The notes below the pieces were generated by a model. The model had not been told where the DNA came from, did no database searches, and saw only the letters and a list, made by a program, of their open reading frames with translations. The position numbers and the translations under genes were made by a program. From Microthrixaceae bacterium (GTDB taxonomy: Bacteria > Actinomycetota > Acidimicrobiia > Acidimicrobiales > Microtrichaceae), in the NCBI GenBank assembly GCA_023957975.1, contig JAMLGM010000013.1, positions 1 to 50,425 on the forward strand: 50,425 nucleotides of DNA, in the 5' to 3' direction. This document shows positions 43,290 through 50,425 of the stretch, piece by piece. Position 1 is the first letter of the stretch; each line of letters starts with the position of its first letter.

Positions 43290-44648
43290 TCAGTCGCCGA
43301 ACGGTGACGCCAACGCTGGAGGACGGCTTGGTGCTACAGGTGGCTCGGCCACGGGTGCGGGCATCACCACCTGTGATCCGGTGGGCTCGCCGACCTTGAC
43401 CTGTTTGGCGAAGTACAGCTCGAGTACCCGATCGATGAGTTCGGGCGTGACGACAGGGCTGAGATTTTCATAGCGGATGATCGCCTCAGCCAGCTTGCAC
43501 ACGACCCCGGGCAGATACGCGCGCAGCTCGCCGTCGCCCCGTGAGCGTGTGACATCGCGCAGCCGGCGCGCTGCCGGTTCGGTGAACTGCAACCGTTTTG
43601 CTCGCGCAACGCGGTCGAGCACGTAGCCGAACTGTTCGTTGTCGAGACAGCCGATGTACACCTTGTTGTGGATCCGGCGAAAGAACGCCTCGTCTCCCAA
43701 GCTCTCCGGGTCGAGGTTCGTCGACAAGATGACCTTGACCTCGAACGGAACCTGGAACTTCCGGCCGCCGAGGGTCAGGTAGTCGACCTGGCGGTCGAGG
43801 GGGACGATCCAACGGTTGAGCAGCTCTTCCGGAGTCATGTTCTGACGCCCGAAGTCGTCGATGACCAAGATCCCGTTGTTGGCCTTGAACTGCAGTGGCG
43901 CCAGGTAGATGCCGGTCTCGCGATCGAGACTGAGATCCAACATGCCGGCGTGCATCTCGCCACCCGCGATGATCGCTGGCCGTTGGCACAGCACCCAACG
44001 GGGGTCGAGCTCATCGGGCTGCTGATCGAGCGGCTCGTGGAGCACAGGGTCGAACACCGAGATGATCTGACCTTGGACTTCGACGCAGTAGGGGACCAGA
44101 ACGGAGTCGCCATACGCTCGGATCAAACGTTCGGCGATCGACGACTTGCCGGTTCCTGGCGGCCCGTACAGGAAGATCGCTCCGTCGCCGCAGATCGCAG
44201 GACCGAGTTGGTCGATCAGACTCGGAGACAGTACGAGGTCGGAAAACGCCCGGGTGAGCTGCTCGTGGTTCAACGAGAGTTCCGGGGTCTGGGCACGAAC
44301 GACCCGAGAGTAGAGATCGAGGGGAACCGGAATGGGTCCGACGTATTTGCATTCCTCGCTGCGGACCCGGGACTGGGAGCGGCCTTGCTCGGTGACCGAC
44401 AGCACGTAGGTCCGACCCTGCATGCCCTCGTATTCGATCAGGCGACGGTCTCGCAGCGAGGTTGCGATCGACTCGATCATGCCGGTGGCGCAGTGCATGC
44501 GCTGGGCCACTCCGACCATCGTCGGACGGCCTTCAGCGATGATGATCCGCAACATGATGTCTTCGATGAGCGATGACGACAGCCCGGTGAGTTCGACGCT
44601 CGTGGGCATCCGTAGATCGTTTGCGCTCAGCGCTGGGTCAACCGCCAT
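43290..44648 (-). CDS. AAA ATPase with an N-terminal winged-helix-like domain
   Basis: A 452-residue protein of unknown role. Residues ~15-95 look like a winged helix (SLIEDIMLRIIIAEGRPTMVGVAQRM, LRDRRLIEYEGMQGRTYVLSVTEQG). The AAA core follows with FLYGPPGTGKSSIAERL (Walker A), NNGILVIDDFGRQ (Walker B), VKVILSTNLDPESLGDEAFFRRI (sensor 1 and Arg finger region), and a helical lid. The C-terminal ~30 residues are Pro/Ala/Val-rich. A Walker-B-like IDDFG and the insertion EMHAGMLDLSLDRETGIYLAPLQFKANN make it resemble MoxR-like/IstB-like remodelling ATPases, but no partner gene is adjacent. ATG 44648 has GAGGA upstream. Confidence 0.8.
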   Translation of the reverse strand: MAVDPALSANDLRMPTSVELTGLSSSLIEDIMLRIIIAEGRPTMVGVAQRMHCATGMIESIATSLRDRRLIEYEGMQGRTYVLSVTEQGRSQSRVRSEECKYVGPIPVPLDLYSRVVRAQTPELSLNHEQLTRAFSDLVLSPSLIDQLGPAICGDGAIFLYGPPGTGKSSIAERLIRAYGDSVLVPYCVEVQGQIISVFDPVLHEPLDQQPDELDPRWVLCQRPAIIAGGEMHAGMLDLSLDRETGIYLAPLQFKANNGILVIDDFGRQNMTPEELLNRWIVPLDRQVDYLTLGGRKFQVPFEVKVILSTNLDPESLGDEAFFRRIHNKVYIGCLDNEQFGYVLDRVARAKRLQFTEPAARRLRDVTRSRGDGELRAYLPGVVCKLAEAIIRYENLSPVVTPELIDRVLELYFAKQVKVGEPTGSQVVMPAPVAEPPVAPSRPPALASPFGD

Positions 44649-44854
44649 GTGTCCTCGGTCCTCTAGCCGGCCAGCGTCGGCCGCGAAGTTGTGCCTGTTC
44701 GTCATCGGCAGGTGCCGCCGGTGCTTCCTTGTCTTCATCGGCATGGTCCCGACGAGCTTGAGGAATTCGGCCCATGCAGCGTCCGCTCCTGCGCGAATCG
44801 CTCGTGGCTTCGTTGCGGCTGGCGAGGTCGAGCTGTCACTGCAACGCTGGTTCC

Positions 44855-45235
44855 ATGGCAGACGTCACCGTGTATCACAACCCCAACTGCAACTCGTCCA
44901 AGACGGCGTTGAAGATCGCCGCGGACGCAGGCATCGAGGTCGATGTGGTCCAGTACCTCAAGACCAAGCCGGATGCAGCCGAACTGCAAGGCATCGTCGA
45001 CAAGCTGCAGAACCCGGTCACCGAACTGGTTCGACGCGATGCGAACTTCAAGGACCTCGGCCTCGCCGAGGAGGACGTTCAGACCGCGCAGCAGGTGGTA
45101 CCGCTGCTGGCTGCTCACCCCAAGTTGTTGCAGCGCCCGATCGTCGTCGTCGGCGACCGAGCGGTCGTTGGCCGCCCGAAGGAGCGGATCTTTGAACTCC
45201 TGGGGCTCGATGGCGACTCGTCCGACGAGTCCTGA
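44855..45235 (+). CDS. arsC: ArsC-family arsenate reductase-like protein
   Basis: A 126-residue thioredoxin-fold protein of the glutaredoxin-dependent ArsC/YffB/Spx family. TVYHNPNCNSSKTALKI carries the nucleophile Cys12, EVDVVQYLKTKPDAAELQGIV and RRDANFKDLGL the family pattern, and LLAAHPKLLQRPIVVVGDRAVVGRPKERI the arsenate-site Arg region (RPIV). It would reduce arsenate to arsenite, although no arsenite exporter or ArsR is nearby, so another thiol redox role is possible. The frame extends 27 codons upstream, but ATG 44855 fits the family. Confidence 0.88.
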   Translation: MADVTVYHNPNCNSSKTALKIAADAGIEVDVVQYLKTKPDAAELQGIVDKLQNPVTELVRRDANFKDLGLAEEDVQTAQQVVPLLAAHPKLLQRPIVVVGDRAVVGRPKERIFELLGLDGDSSDES

Positions 45236-45259
45236 CCGACGTGGACCATCGGGTAGTTT
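45232..45259 (+). promoter_or_regulatory. Probable sodB promoter
   Basis: CTGACC (45232-45237) and TAGTTT (45254-45259) separated by 16 bp, 44 nt before the sodB ATG. AAAGGA lies before that ATG. The -35 overlaps the ArsC stop codon. Confidence 0.45.
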
Positions 45260-45303
45260 GCACATGTTGAGCTCCCGAACAAGCTCTCGACAAAGGAAGA
45301 ATC

Positions 45304-45891
45304 ATGGCTTTTGAACTCCCGGCTCTGCCGTACGCGATCGATGCGCTCGCTCCTCACATTTCTCAGGAGACGCTCGAGTTCCATCACGGCAAGCACCACA
45401 ACGCGTACGTCACGACCTTGAACAACCTCATCGCAGGGACCGCGCAGGAGAACGCGTCGCTCGAGGAAATCATCCTCGCCGCCGACGCCGGTCCGCTCTT
45501 CAACAATGCCGCTCAGGTGTGGAATCACACCTTCTACTGGAACTCCATGTCGCCGAACGGCGGCGGTGCTCCCACCGGCGACCTCGCTGCGAAAATCGAC
45601 GCGGCGTTCGGTTCGCTCGACGGATTCAAAGAGCAGTTCACCCAGGCGGGCATGACCCAGTTCGGTTCGGGGTGGGCGTGGCTTATCGTGAACGGCTCGG
45701 GCGACCTCGAGATCACGAAGACCCCGAACGCCGACCTTCCGCTCAAGCACGGCCAAAAGGCCCTGTTGACGATGGACGTGTGGGAGCACGCGTATTACAT
45801 CGACTTCCGCAACGCCCGCCCCAGCTACATCGAGACGTTCCTGTCGCATCTCATCAACTGGGACTTCGCGGCGCAGAATCTCGCGTCGTAA
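45304..45891 (+). CDS. sodB: Superoxide dismutase, Fe type
   Basis: A 195-residue SOD that converts superoxide to hydrogen peroxide and oxygen. Metal ligands are visible: H27 (LEFHHGKHH), H75 (AAQVWNHTFYW), D158 and H162 (DVWEHAYYIDF). AAQVWNHTFYW with Gln before VWNH and FGSGWAWL are marks of iron enzymes; the opening FELPALPYAIDALAPHIS closely follows E. coli SodB. No signal peptide, so it is cytoplasmic. It has its own promoter and AAAGGA ribosome-binding site. Confidence 0.95.
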   Translation: MAFELPALPYAIDALAPHISQETLEFHHGKHHNAYVTTLNNLIAGTAQENASLEEIILAADAGPLFNNAAQVWNHTFYWNSMSPNGGGAPTGDLAAKIDAAFGSLDGFKEQFTQAGMTQFGSGWAWLIVNGSGDLEITKTPNADLPLKHGQKALLTMDVWEHAYYIDFRNARPSYIETFLSHLINWDFAAQNLAS

Positions 45892-46130
45892 CCACGGTCG
45901 GGTCGATCCTCCCGTGTCGTCGACGGAGCGCCCTTGACGCCCGAACGGCCCGGGAGGATGACTCGCGGCGGCGTATTCACGAACCGCGTGCTGCGAACGC
46001 TGGGTGTGCAGCGGGATGGGGCAGTTCGGCGGGCGCTCGATTCGGTCGAACGGGTACGGTCGTGCGAGGCCGTTCAGCGGCCGTCCCCCGGCGACCCTCG
46101 TCGGCCGGAGTAGACCGAGGAGGTCGAGCC

Positions 46131-47162
46131 GTGAAGGTTGCACTCGTCACGGGATACTGGTCATCGGGGCCGCCGCAAGGGGCGTTTGAGGCGGTCCTTG
46201 AGGCAGAACGCCTGGGATTCGACTCGGTATGGACGGCCGAGGCCTACGGCAGCGACGCGTTCACGCCGCTTGCGTGGTGGGGGTCGCACACCTCCACGAT
46301 CAAGCTCGGCACCTCCATCGTGCAGATGGCGGCGCGCACCCCGGCCGCCACGGCGATGCACGCATTGACACTCGACCACCTCAGCGGCGGACGGCTCATG
46401 TTGGGCCTCGGTGCCTCGGGGCCACAGGTGGTTGAGGGCTGGTACGGACAGCCCTACCCGCGCCCGCTCGAGCGCACCCGTGAGTTCTTCGACATCTTCC
46501 GGGCGATTCTGCGGCGGGAGGGGCCGGTTTCCTACTCGGGGCGTCACTACACGCTGCCCTATGACGGCGGTGCCGGATTGGGTAAGGCGTTGAAGTCGAC
46601 CGTGCACCCGATCCGCAACGAAATTCCGTTGCTGCTGGCCGCTGAGGGCCCCAAGAACGTCGCACTCGCTGCAGAGATTGCGGACGGCTGGATTCCGTTC
46701 TGGTTCGGCCCGAGCCAGGACGCCCACTACCGTGCCGCGCTCGGCGAGGGATTCGCACGCGAGGACGCCCGTCATGGTGGCCTCGGTGACGGGTTCGAGG
46801 TGGTGTCGCCGCTGCCGATCATTCCGAACGATGACGTCGAGGCAGCCGCCGATCTCCTTCGGCCGATGTTGGCGCTCTACATCGGGGGCATGGGAGCGAA
46901 GGGTGCGAACTTCCACTTCGATGTCTTCGCCCGCATGGGTTTCGAGGCCGAGTGCGTGCGGATCCAGGACCTGTACCTCGACGGTCACAAGTCCGACGCG
47001 ATCGCGGCGGTGCCCCTGCGGTTGGTGGAGGAGGTGGCGCTCATCGGACCCTTCGACAAGATCCTCGCGGAGCTGCCGGCGTGGAAGGAAACGGTGATTA
47101 CCACCGCCCAGATCAACGCACCCGTCGAGATGCTCGAGGCGGTTGCGTCGGTGCTGGCGTAG
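46131..47162 (+). CDS. LLM-class F420-dependent oxidoreductase
   Basis: A 343-residue TIM-barrel oxidoreductase of the luciferase-like monooxygenase class. EAERLGFDSVWTAEAYGSDAFTPLAW and IKLGTSIVQMAARTPAATAMHALTLDHLSGGRLMLGLGASGPQVVEGWYG follow the F420-dependent type common in actinobacteria; LLAAEGPKNVALAAEIADGW is the second cofactor segment. The substrate is not predictable. GTG 46131 has GAGGAGG 7 nt upstream; the long open frame before it is non-coding. The 239 bp between sodB and this gene hold no gene that I can see. Confidence 0.92.
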   Translation: MKVALVTGYWSSGPPQGAFEAVLEAERLGFDSVWTAEAYGSDAFTPLAWWGSHTSTIKLGTSIVQMAARTPAATAMHALTLDHLSGGRLMLGLGASGPQVVEGWYGQPYPRPLERTREFFDIFRAILRREGPVSYSGRHYTLPYDGGAGLGKALKSTVHPIRNEIPLLLAAEGPKNVALAAEIADGWIPFWFGPSQDAHYRAALGEGFAREDARHGGLGDGFEVVSPLPIIPNDDVEAAADLLRPMLALYIGGMGAKGANFHFDVFARMGFEAECVRIQDLYLDGHKSDAIAAVPLRLVEEVALIGPFDKILAELPAWKETVITTAQINAPVEMLEAVASVLA

Positions 47163-47190
47163 GGGTTCGTCGCCGCCGTGCGTCGGCCGT

Positions 47191-48042
47191 TCAGGCCGCG
47201 ACGAGGCGGGCGGCGATGTCGGCTGCCAGCGCGGTCGGGTTGTCGAGAGCCTCGGATGCGTTGACCTCGATGAGGCGCGGGTCCATCGCGGTGCGAAAGC
47301 CCATCAGCTGAGCGTTGCTCGTGTCGCGCATGGCAGCGAGGCGAAATGCCCAGTACCGCTCGACTTTGTTGCGCTCGACGTTCGCGCAGAACTGAGCGCG
47401 ACGCCGACAGGCTTCGTTCGCTGCAGCCGAGTCGTCGCCGCCGTGGAGGACGACGATCACGGCGCGAGGTGCCGCCGCTCGGATCTGTGTCAGGTGTTCG
47501 AGATGCCCGAACGCAGCCCACAGGTGGGTGGCGAGGTTGGCGACGGTTGCGTTGTTGGACGCGAACCGGTTGCGCTGTGCCGCGCTGGAGTACTGCGCGG
47601 CGAGGGGGTCGGTGGCCTGCCATTCGGCGAAATGAGGGAGGTGGAAGTCGAGTTCCCACTCCAGCCCACAGAATTCGGTCATCATCGGATCGTTGGCGGC
47701 CGTTGCGCCGTAGTGGCGCGCCAGGGTGGCGATAGCGATGGGATCGGTTCCGGCGAGCACGACGGTTCGCGTTTCGGAGGAGGGTTCGGCTCCCGACGCG
47801 GGTGCCTCCACCCCGGTTCGTCCGCCGACAGCGCGGTCCAAGAGGAGGTCGAGCAGTCGTTGGCGCACGATCGGCCGCGCCTCGTCGGTGAGGCCCGCCT
47901 CGTGCTGGAGGTCGCGGGTCAGCCATTCGAGCGGCTCCGACCAGGACATCGACTGGAGGTCCTCGGTCTTCCATGTGCGAATCGTGGTGGTGACGAGGTC
48001 GTGGGAGGTGATCTGTTGCGGGCGCTGCCAGAACTTGCGCAT
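47191..48042 (-). CDS. Unrecognised protein, 283 residues
   Basis: I cannot assign a family. The N-terminal part holds TRDLQHEAGLTDEARPIVRQRLLDLLLDRA, then a strand-turn TVVLAGTDPIAIATLARHYG. A His/Trp-rich middle follows (FCGLEWELDFHLPHFAEWQ) and a further strand PRAVIVVLHGGDD before an Arg-rich helix (RRRAQFCANVERNKVERYW). The two hydrophobic strands suggest an alpha/beta fold; no signal peptide or membrane segment is evident. A degenerate sulfotransferase-like fold crossed my mind but no PAPS-binding motif is present. ATG 48042 has TAGCGT 7 nt upstream, and the longer frame upstream overlaps the divergent hydrolase gene. Confidence 0.65.
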   Translation of the reverse strand: MRKFWQRPQQITSHDLVTTTIRTWKTEDLQSMSWSEPLEWLTRDLQHEAGLTDEARPIVRQRLLDLLLDRAVGGRTGVEAPASGAEPSSETRTVVLAGTDPIAIATLARHYGATAANDPMMTEFCGLEWELDFHLPHFAEWQATDPLAAQYSSAAQRNRFASNNATVANLATHLWAAFGHLEHLTQIRAAAPRAVIVVLHGGDDSAAANEACRRRAQFCANVERNKVERYWAFRLAAMRDTSNAQLMGFRTAMDPRLIEVNASEALDNPTALAADIAARLVAA

Positions 48043-48049
48043 GGCGGCG

Positions 48050-48055
48050 ACGCTA
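48050..48055 (-). promoter_or_regulatory. -10 box of a probable leaderless promoter (283-residue protein)
   Basis: TAGCGT on the minus strand, 7 nt before the ATG at 48042. Confidence 0.5.
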
Positions 48056-48078
48056 CCGGCGCCGGTTCGACGGCGTGG

Positions 48079-48084
48079 AACAAT
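48079..48084 (+). promoter_or_regulatory. Weak -10 box of a possible leaderless promoter (dienelactone hydrolase)
   Basis: AACAAT, 6 nt before the GTG at 48091. It lies 23 bp from the divergent -10 box at 48050-48055, so the two promoters would occupy the same DNA. Confidence 0.3.
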
Positions 48085-48090
48085 GGGCGG

Positions 48091-48777
48091 GTGACGAGTG
48101 ACGACGACCTGTTGCGGTTTCCGGTTCGTGCGCCGAAGGGTGCGGGTTCCGCGTATCTGGTACGACCCGGCGACGATGGCGCCGGGCGGGGTCACGGGGT
48201 GTTGGTGCTGCATTCATGGTGGGGCCTCAACCGGGCGGTGAAAGATTTCTGCAACCGGCTGTGCGACGAGGGCTTTGTCGTGTTGGCTCCGGACCTGTTC
48301 GGTGGTCGATGCCCGGCGACGGCACACGAAGCTCAGCAGGCGCTCGACGACATGGATCCCAATGCTGCGGCGAATCTGGTGCTGTCGAGCGCCGTCGCGC
48401 TGCGGTCGGCCAGCGACGATCCGAGCGGACCGATCTCGGTGGTCGGGTTCTCGATGGGGGCGTCGTTGGCGTTGTGGGCGGCGGCCCGTCAGCCGGAGTC
48501 CTTCGACCGGGTGGTCATCTACTACGGCACATCGTCGCTCGACTTCTCGGCGATGACCGCGCGGGTGCTCGGGCATTTCGTCGACGATGACGTCATGGTC
48601 TCCGACGACGACGTGACCCTGCTGTCGGCCGAGCTGTTCGAGGCGGGTTCGGAACCCGTCCTGTGGCACTACCCCGACGCCGTGCACTGGTTTGCCGAGC
48701 CGGGTGAGCACGGCTGCTATGACGAGGCGGCCGCGGAGCTCGCGTGGCAACGAACCCTGGACTTCCTCAAGAACTGA
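48091..48777 (+). CDS. Dienelactone hydrolase family protein
   Basis: A 228-residue alpha/beta hydrolase. GVLVLHSWWGLNRAVKDFCNRLCDEGFVVLAPDLFGG is the DLH N-terminal pattern (oxyanion region HSWWGLN), SVVGFSMGASLALWAA is the nucleophile elbow (Ser here; true dienelactone hydrolases often use Cys), and YPDAVHWFAEPG contains the catalytic His. DLH relatives cleave cyclic or carboxylic esters in aromatic or xenobiotic breakdown. GTG 48091 starts 48 bp from the divergent 283-residue protein. Confidence 0.9.
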   Translation: MTSDDDLLRFPVRAPKGAGSAYLVRPGDDGAGRGHGVLVLHSWWGLNRAVKDFCNRLCDEGFVVLAPDLFGGRCPATAHEAQQALDDMDPNAAANLVLSSAVALRSASDDPSGPISVVGFSMGASLALWAAARQPESFDRVVIYYGTSSLDFSAMTARVLGHFVDDDVMVSDDDVTLLSAELFEAGSEPVLWHYPDAVHWFAEPGEHGCYDEAAAELAWQRTLDFLKN

Positions 48778-48804
48778 ACGGGACGCTGCCTCGCCCCCGA
48801 TCGG

Positions 48805-49617
48805 CTACCAGAGCTGATCGGTGTAGGTGTCGGTGCCGGGAATCGTCGGGAGAAACGGGGCCGCCAACACGACCCGGGCGATTCCCGAGGCCTCGACCGC
48901 CTCCGCATAGGCGTGGAACCGATCCCAGTGGCCCGCAGGCGCCTCGTCGGAAAAGAACAGCTGCATCGACCGTTGGGTGGTGCCCGGCCCAGACCCCAAC
49001 TTCATCGGAGCCGCTCCCTCGCCTTCCTTGGGGATAACGGGTCGCCACGACGCCGCGATGGCAACCGGTGAGGTCTCGTCGAGAAGCCCGATGCGGCCGC
49101 TGTCTTCGAACCAGGCCTCGAGATCGCGGTGCGAGACGCCCTCGGCCCGGTCGAGGTGCACCGAGGTCAACCCGGCGAATCGGTGATCGAGCGCGAGCTC
49201 GACGGGCACGCCATCGGAGTCGCGGTAGGCGGCGGTGGTGTGGGAGTAGAGCACGGTGTGGGCGTGTTCGCGCTCGTCGAAACCTCGCCCCGCCTCGTAG
49301 AGCTTGAAGACCTCGGGCGTGGCCCATCCGAAGTGCTCGGCCTCGTGGCCCTTCTGGACGAAGTAGGTGGCGAGGTAACTGCCGGCGTCGATCGGCGCGG
49401 CGACGGGGGAGTCGAACTCGCCGGCGCCGGTGAAGCGAAGGTTCTTGTAGTCGCGGGTCGCCACCCAACGCGATCCGGCGAGAATGCCGGGTCCGATCAT
49501 GCATCCGCCGTAGAAGTGATCGCGTTCGTACCAGCGGTTGTACGCCACCTCGCTGCCTCGGTGGGGGTCGACGAGGGTGAACAACATCATGCCGAGCTTT
49601 ACGGGATAGTCCTGCAT
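48805..49617 (-). CDS. Conserved-looking protein, possible dimeric alpha/beta-barrel fold
   Basis: A 270-residue protein that I cannot assign with confidence. KLGMMLFTLVDPHRGSEVAYNRWYERDHFYGGCMIGPGI resembles the first half of EthD/dimeric alpha-beta barrel domains, where W-Y-..-D-H lies on the first helix. A second similar half, QRSMQLFFSDEAPAGHWDRFHAYAEAVEASGIARVVLAAPFLP, suggests an internal duplication of that fold. No signal peptide. It diverges from an SDR gene across a 68-bp region with a perfect dyad, so both may be controlled together, as in steroid, terpenoid or lipid catabolism clusters. ATG 49617 has TACGGT 6 nt upstream. Confidence 0.6.
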   Translation of the reverse strand: MQDYPVKLGMMLFTLVDPHRGSEVAYNRWYERDHFYGGCMIGPGILAGSRWVATRDYKNLRFTGAGEFDSPVAAPIDAGSYLATYFVQKGHEAEHFGWATPEVFKLYEAGRGFDEREHAHTVLYSHTTAAYRDSDGVPVELALDHRFAGLTSVHLDRAEGVSHRDLEAWFEDSGRIGLLDETSPVAIAASWRPVIPKEGEGAAPMKLGSGPGTTQRSMQLFFSDEAPAGHWDRFHAYAEAVEASGIARVVLAAPFLPTIPGTDTYTDQLW

Positions 49618-49623
49618 AGCGCT

Positions 49624-49629
49624 ACCGTA
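49624..49629 (-). promoter_or_regulatory. -10 box of a probable leaderless promoter (270-residue protein)
   Basis: TACGGT on the minus strand, 6 nt before the ATG at 49617. The operator-like dyad begins just upstream of it. Confidence 0.45.
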
Positions 49630-49630
49630 C

Positions 49631-49645
49631 CTGACGAACCGTCAG
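49631..49645. promoter_or_regulatory. TetR-type operator candidate
   Basis: CTGACG-AAC-CGTCAG, a perfect 6-bp dyad with a 3-nt centre (TGACG..CCGTCA core), between the divergent 270-residue protein and SDR genes. It covers the -10/-35 spacer of the minus-strand promoter, a position suited to repression. TetR-family operators often have this form. No regulator gene is in the window. Confidence 0.5.
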
Positions 49646-49685
49646 AAAGCGGCTGCCGTGGAGCGCTGCTCAGGGAGGAGTTTCC

Positions 49686-50425
49686 ATGCGATTCGAAGGA
49701 CGTACCGCCATCATCACCGGCGCAGCTTCGGGGCTCGGACGAGCCGTGGCACGTCGTCTTGCCTCCGAGGGGGCGCGGGTTTTCGGCGTCGACATGAACG
49801 AGGCGGGCCTCATCGAGACTCAAGGGTTGATCACCGAGGCTGGCGGCTCGATGTCGTTCGGAACGGGTGACATCAGCGACCGGATGACCGCACACGGTCT
49901 GGTCTCGGTAGCGATGGATGATCTCGGGCAGATCGACACGCTGGTGAACTGCGCCGGTGTCATGCGGGCGGGTCATATGACCGACGTCGACGAGTCGACC
50001 TTCGATCTGATCTACAACGTCAACGTCAAGGGGACCTTCTGGATGATTCAGGCGGCGTTCCCGCATCTGCTCGACCGCAACGGCAGCGTCGTCAACATCG
50101 CCTCGAACTCGGCGCTGATGGGAGCCCCGTACAACACGGTGTATTCATCTTCGAAGGCGGCGGTGGTCGCGCTGACCAGGTCGATCGCTGCGGAGTACAT
50201 CAAGACCGGCGTGCGGGTGAACGCCGTCGCCCCCGGCGGCATCAACACGCCGATGATGGTCGCCGACACCTTCCCGCCGGACACGGACTGGAAGCTCATG
50301 CAGACGATGATCGGCTACCGCGGTGCCTCCGAACCCGAGGAGGTCGCAGCGGTGGTGTGCTTCTTGGCGTCGGATGAAGCGCGGTCGGTGCACGGATCGA
50401 TCTACAGCGCCGACCTCGGTTTGAC
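49686..50425 (+). CDS. SDR-family oxidoreductase (cut by the window end)
   Basis: The first 246 codons of a classical short-chain dehydrogenase/reductase. AIITGAASGLGRAVARRL is the cofactor loop, LVNCAGVM the NAG-type motif, NIASNSALMGAPYNTVYSSSKAAV holds Ser and the YxxxK pair, and VNAVAPGGINTPMM the PG motif. The frame stays open to the window edge near GSIYSADLGL, just where the family ends, so only a few residues are missing. ATG 49686 follows AGGGAGGAG. A candidate TetR operator lies 41 bp upstream. Confidence 0.92.
   Translation, partial: MRFEGRTAIITGAASGLGRAVARRLASEGARVFGVDMNEAGLIETQGLITEAGGSMSFGTGDISDRMTAHGLVSVAMDDLGQIDTLVNCAGVMRAGHMTDVDESTFDLIYNVNVKGTFWMIQAAFPHLLDRNGSVVNIASNSALMGAPYNTVYSSSKAAVVALTRSIAAEYIKTGVRVNAVAPGGINTPMMVADTFPPDTDWKLMQTMIGYRGASEPEEVAAVVCFLASDEARSVHGSIYSADLGL

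Overview
The window is GC-rich bacterial DNA, very probably from an actinobacterium. Class Acidimicrobiia (Ilumatobacter/Microthrix-like) is my best guess, not a proven placement. The reasons are GC-rich codon use, frequent GTG and TTG starts, many start codons preceded at 6-10 nt by a TANNNT box with no Shine-Dalgarno (leaderless transcription), a LLM-class F420-type oxidoreductase, and an RpoD-family sigma factor without region 1.1. Apart from an IS256-type transposase remnant at the left edge I see no mobile element, no CRISPR array and no rRNA. There is one tRNA.

Layout. 1-5600: transposase remnant, SDR oxidoreductase, acyltransferase-like protein, NADP-type glutamate dehydrogenase, a MerR regulator with its probable target SDR gene joined by a 38-bp dyad, and tRNA-Arg(CCT). 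5600-14660: a small three-repeat zinc-ribbon-like protein, a sigma factor divergent from a diadenylate cyclase (c-di-AMP synthase), a CehA/McbA-like PHP hydrolase, a DUF6351 lipoprotein, a GH3 lipoprotein, a universal stress protein and an O6-alkylguanine-DNA alkyltransferase.

14685-43279 is dominated by surface polysaccharide genes in blocks. A minus-strand operon (WecG-type glycosyltransferase, GT2, Wzz/BY-kinase-like protein, acyltransferase 3) diverges from a plus-strand operon (Gfo/Idh oxidoreductase, epimerase, GT4). Four housekeeping genes interrupt (FKBP, AEC transporter, MFS transporter, ABC-F ATPase). A plus-strand cassette follows: CDP-glucose-type nucleotidyltransferase, epimerase, RfbC-like epimerase and a SAF-domain oxidoreductase, then three glycosyltransferase genes and a Wzy/ligase-type membrane protein. 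A membrane-anchored GH9 glycosidase, a Wzx-type flippase and a GH38 alpha-mannosidase close the region. Together these could make and activate an unusual sugar, assemble a repeat unit, flip it, polymerise it and trim it. No initiating sugar-phosphate transferase lies in the window.

43290-50425: a winged-helix AAA ATPase, ArsC-like reductase, Fe-type superoxide dismutase, LLM oxidoreductase, an unrecognised protein, dienelactone hydrolase, another unrecognised protein and an SDR gene cut by the window end.

The most unusual element is a compact minus-strand unit at 24207-24368: a near-consensus promoter, a strong ribosome-binding site, an 8-codon ORF, a hairpin overlapping its stop and a strong intrinsic terminator, standing alone between two convergent genes.
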